A DNA stretch of 64,000 nucleotides from Blepharisma japonicum (Eukaryota; Ciliophora; Heterotrichea; Heterotrichida; Blepharismidae): the NCBI GenBank assembly GCA_949751835.1, contig CATKHK010000019.1, positions 310,001 to 374,000 of the forward strand, given 5' to 3'. The notes beneath the pieces were generated by a model that searched no databases, had not been told where the DNA came from, and saw only the letters and a program-made list of their open reading frames with translations. Positions 60,401 through 64,000 of this stretch are shown one piece after another (within the stretch, counting starts at the first letter, position 1; each line of letters opens with the position of its first letter). The position numbers and the translations under genes were made by a program.

Positions 60401-60913
60401 TTTTGTAGACCGTTATGACAAGAACTGCAGCACCTTTTACATGTAAAAACAACTCCTTTATTTCTTAAGGTAAAAACTATAGTGCAACTCATTTTAATTG
60501 TGTTGAATAAAACGCTGAAAAGAGCTACAGGATTAGGACATGGAATTGTTTTTACTCTTATAATGGTCTGCTATGTTACTTTTATGTATAAATTCAAGCC
60601 TTATAATTATCCTAGATTTAGCTGGTGGCAAGCATTAATTCTGATTGGAGTGGCTTGACTTTCATTTTTATCTACAATATGCATAGGTCTTGGATCTGGG
60701 TCATTAATTTTTCTTATTATTCTTATTTTTGGATGGGCTTCAATAGTTTGCATAGGAGTTTATGTGCAAAAGAAAAAATATCCCAGCATGCTGTATAGAA
60801 AAAAAGGGCAAACTGTTACAGATTTATTCAAATTTACATTTGGAAAGAATTCAGCATTTACCTTAAAAAAAATAGTTCCAAACTATGAGAAAGGAAGTAG
60901 CGAATTGTCTTAG
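57497..60913 (+). CDS. family V receptor 4: tandem venus-flytrap, eight-pass membrane protein
   Basis: An intact frame of 1,138 residues from the first of two ATGs (57497) to TAG 60913. It is the closest relative of V3: the same signal peptide type (LQMLILYSLFLFPASS), FSLVNIQNGERVVIG ending module 1, VLLRALGWKSAAILYQNDSWG in module 2, FVGCTGTVNIEKDSNDRIL, first membrane segment near residue 761 and the loop SICLDIFVCDESIGDNFTD. Differences from V3 are concentrated in the flytrap modules, including INIFSFDCGTTVYNEAFAK. That is what diversification of ligand binding would look like, though I have not measured it. Confidence 0.86.
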
Positions 60914-62702
60914 CAAATCCTAAATATTATTGAATAAATAAATAAAAGTTTCCTAATTACAATTAATTAAAAAAATCAATTGTTTTACCATTTTGCTTTT
61001 AAGATATGTGAAGTGTTAATATATTAGTTTAAGTTTTGACGGCCAAATATTAAAAGAATTTGGTTTGCCAAGCAAGATATTGATAAATTAATGATTATTA
61101 TAGAGTTATTTAAAAAATTATACTATCTCTCCTATAAGAACTATCATTCATCAGTAATTGAGAAGAGCTAGCTATTAATCTTAAAAAATCCTTCATAAAG
61201 CAAAAAATAAATTTGTGTTTAACTAAACAAGTTTATTTTTAAAAGCTCACATCAACGTTTAAAATTTATAAATTTTTTTTTCGAAATTAATTAATTTAAG
61301 AAAAGGCTAAAAAATTCATAAAAATTTAATTTTTTGATATCTTTATTTCAATTTGATTTTTAATTAGATATAAGAGAGAGATTTAAATACTTAATTTAAT
61401 ATTCAGCTTCTTGGAGTTTTGACTTAAAAGTAAAATAGATTTATAAAGATGCTATTATCTTGTTTAAAAATAATTCAGGTTGCATTTTGAATAATATTTT
61501 CTTTCAAGTTAAATAAGAATTCATAGAAATTAATAATAAAATTCCCACATCAATAGTGAAATTAATTATTTTACTTCTATATGCAATATGAATAGCTAAT
61601 TACTTTTCATCTGCTATTTAAAAATGATAAAAATGCAATTATATATTTGGAGTTCTTCAAATGAGCCTTGAAACTTAAGGTTAAATCTAAATAAAATTTA
61701 AAATTTTTGATAAGTTTCTTTCTAATATATCTTAACAGAATTTCGAAAATTTATTTGAAACCTCCGAATTAATCTTTTTATCAGCTCTTCTCCATTTTAT
61801 AATTAAATATTAGAACAATTTTTTTTTGCTGTGAAGAATTATGGCTTCTTAGAATTAGCATAAGTAATCCTCTATAGGTGCATCTATTTATTTTTGCTAT
61901 AAATGATTATTATATCTATAAACAATTTTTTTGATTTCATCATCACAGGTAATATTTATTAAGGCTTCTTCAATATAACTCCTCCTTATTTGAGAATTTA
62001 TTGCTATTAAATTCGTGCTTTTACGCAACAGTTTGTTACATCAGATGTGCACATTTTATAAATTTTGACTTTATAAATTAAATAAGAAAATTAATATACA
62101 GCGAATTAGAATATTTCGAATTTTTTTGACTTATATGTGAAATGGATTCAGTTCTAAATATAATGATTTCATTATCTTGCTTTAAAATAATTCTGGATTG
62201 CTTTTTAGAATTATATTTTCTTTTGAGCACCTTTGAGAATTATTTAAAATATATAATATTATCAATTCCTCAATAAAGAAATTAATTTTTTCCTTCTGAT
62301 ATTAATTTGAATAGCTACTTACTGTTTGTCTTCTATTTAAAAATGATAAGAATGAAATCATATTTGCACCTCTTTGAAATAATAATTAATTTAAATAAAG
62401 CAAAAAATTTTTGATGAGATCGAATAATAATTATTAATAGAATATTAGTCCAAAACAAAAAGAATTTTTTGGAGATGTCAAAACAAATCTTTAGATCAAT
62501 TTTTTATCTTGAAGTAATTTTAAGTTTCACTTTAATATTAAAATGTAAGTTTTTTTTTTTGTTAAGAATTAAAACCTTCTTAGAAAAGCATATGTAATTC
62601 TTAATAATTAATGTATTTATATATTATTACACTTGCAAAATTTTTTTTCGATTTTCTCCAAGCAAAGTTTACTGTTATCTTTATTATATAAATATATTGG
62701 AA
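60914..62702. repeat. intergenic with two copies of the family L 5' flank and an L start remnant
   Basis: About 1.8 kb without an open gene. Segments at about 61,545-61,960 and 62,270-62,720 both match the class-1 L flank (AATATGAATAGCTAATTA, ATTTAAAAATGATAA(A/G)AATG, CTAAATAAA). The first leads into ATG 61904 with a decayed exon 1 and a preserved 15-nt intron-like GTAATATTTATTAAG at about 61,949-61,963, after which similarity fades. The second lies ahead of L4. Between them (about 61,990-62,270) the sequence is AT-rich and featureless. Confidence 0.55.
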
Positions 62703-62751
62703 AAGTTCTTATATAAGTCCACGTAAATATGCTTAATTATTTGCCCTATAA
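62703..62751 (+). promoter_or_regulatory. class-2 proximal promoter of L4
   Basis: CCACGTAAATATGCTTAATT lies about 30 bp before a TATAAATGAAT start context, as in L3 and in the remnant at 45,670. Here it sits directly downstream of a class-1 flank copy, so L4 combines both flank types. Confidence 0.45.
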
Positions 62752-64000
62752 ATGAATATTTCTCTTGCAGTAATCTTATCTACGTTGTCATGTGTATCAT
62801 GCATAGGTAGCTCGGACTGGATCTTTAATTATCAATTCTCTGGTAAAGTTGGACAAGTTCTTGATGATTGGAATACCCAGAACCATGCTGTCAATGGTTA
62901 CACAGCTGAAGTAGAAACTGGGGATATTATTTGAACTGATAGAGGAGGCTATTTTGATGGCTCGACCCTTATAACTCCACCCTCCAATTCAATAGTCCTA
63001 AGCCAAATGGGAATTCCAGAAAGCTTTACTATTGAATTTTGAAGTATGATTATTTCTGATGGGATGATATTTTCTCGCTTTGATAGCTCCAATAACATAA
63101 TGATATCGATCAGTGTATCATCAGGGATTATGAATTTTTGGGGATATACATCTAATCAACCTTTTCCAGGAGCTGTAAACAATGGACCTAACTATTCTAT
63201 TACTTATAGTAATTTCTAAATAGATGAATGGCACTATGTAGTGGGAACATTAAAATACAATGGGTCAACAACAACTGAAAAACTTTATATAGAAAGCAAT
63301 AGTAACTCAGTATCAGAAAATGGTAGCTATAATAATAACGGAGATGCCACTGGGACACATATAGGTTGTGATCCAGCATGCACTGCAGGATTTACTGGGT
63401 ATTTTTATTTTATGCGTTTAAGTAGCATAGCATATCCCACATCCGATTTAGGGACCGAATATTCTACTAGTTGTTCTGGTAGCTGTTCGATATGTCCGCA
63501 AACTCAGACTCCAACTTGCATATCAACTTGTGCCAATCCTCAATACCCTGATAGCTGCTCAACACCATGCAATTGTCCGAATAATGCAATAGCTAGCTGC
63601 TCAGATTCAGACGTAAATGTATGCATAATGTGTGATTCTTCTTGCTCAAGGACTTGCTCTGGCCTAACATCCAATGATTGCCAAGATATTACATTATACT
63701 GCTGGCAATATATGTTTCCATATTCCCCTACCCAAAAAGCTTGCTTATGATGGGTGACTTGTTCCGCTAATTGCTACTATTGTGAGGTTTCTAACACTTG
63801 TATAGAGTGCAAAGCCGGATATTATCTTGATAATACAGGAGCCTGCACATCATGCGATTCGAGCTGTAAACATGCTCAGGATCAGCGACTTATTGCTTAA
63901 GCTGTACTGCATCAGGATATTCTCCTTCGGCCTCACATACTTGTTTATGTGCAAATTCAGAATATGAAATTTCTATAAGTCCTTTAACATGCGGCAGCTG
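62752..64000 (+). CDS. family L protein 4 (5' part; runs off window; one frameshift)
   Basis: ATG 62752 opens a signal peptide (MNISLAVILSTLSCVSC) and a laminin-G-like domain. The first intron of the other L genes is not present in the same form; a 15-nt GTGTA...TAG at about 62,792-62,806 could still be spliced in frame. Intron 2 at 63209-63223 (GTAATTTCTAAATAG) is needed, because it holds TAA at 63217-63219. The Cys-rich part begins near 63,460. Near 63,868-63,870 one base is missing relative to L1-L3, shifting the frame to TAA at about 63,898, while the original frame stays protein-like to the window edge. It is either a recently broken copy or a sequence error. The 3' end is beyond base 64,000. 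Confidence 0.75.

Noticed and set aside
25304-64000. Many separate short plus-strand genes ending in TGA
   Set aside because: They join in frame into long paralogous proteins when TGA is Trp. The TGA positions are conserved or exchange with TGG between paralogues.
1-64000. Telomere or chromosome end
   Set aside because: No run of CCCTAA-type repeats was seen at either end or inside the window.

Overview
The window looks like macronuclear DNA of a heterotrich ciliate, most probably Blepharisma. It is AT-rich. TGA is read as tryptophan inside otherwise well-conserved proteins (for example the conserved Trp after the Rab G4 region, the CDPK 'CDLW' and the NDR-kinase 'NPW'), while TAA and TAG are the only stops. 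Introns are rare and only 15-16 nt long with GT..AG ends. These traits together match what is known of Blepharisma. All coordinates below assume TGA = Trp, so a gene often spans several apparent open frames.

Region 1 (1-25 kb) is compact and made of ordinary single-copy genes on both strands, with gaps of 7 to about 760 bp. It holds a MORN-repeat protein, an ABHD17-type hydrolase, a 2-oxoglutarate/Fe(II) oxygenase, a Rab11-like GTPase, two unrecognised proteins, and an aromatic amino acid set (fumarylacetoacetase, indoleamine 2,3-dioxygenase and a tyrosine-type aminotransferase; the last two are divergent). Then come an active CDPK, a tiny membrane protein with a 15-nt intron, an ESCRT-III Vps20/CHMP6, an Ost-alpha/TMEM184-like membrane protein, an LC8 dynein light chain, an NDR kinase, a CDPK with a degraded kinase active site, a PB1 protein, a sulfotransferase (15-nt intron), a CFAP97/Hemingway-like ciliary protein (16-nt intron) and an unknown basic protein.

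Region 2 (25-64 kb) is very different: a tandem array, all on the plus strand, of two families of large (about 1,100 aa) multi-pass membrane proteins. Family V has a signal peptide, what looks like two consecutive periplasmic-binding/venus-flytrap modules and about eight membrane segments. It has three whole copies, one copy with a +1 shift and one 3' fragment. Family L has a signal peptide, a laminin-G-like domain, a long furin-like Cys-rich repeat region and several membrane segments. It has three whole copies, one frameshifted copy running off the window and several 5' or internal remnants. Two closely related V genes are each followed by L genes, so V-L pairs have been copied as blocks. 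A unit of about 6.7 kb (about 2.5 kb of non-coding DNA plus one L gene) is present twice, and the non-coding part carries three degenerate repeats of about 110 bp.

The most interesting items are: the IDO/aminotransferase/FAH neighbourhood, which could relate to the tryptophan-derived Blepharisma mating pheromone gamone 2; the tandem-flytrap multi-pass receptors; a 15-nt intron that carries a stop in some paralogues and none in others; a Ca2+-binding pseudokinase; and three short coding-like islands, one a 26-residue membrane micropeptide.
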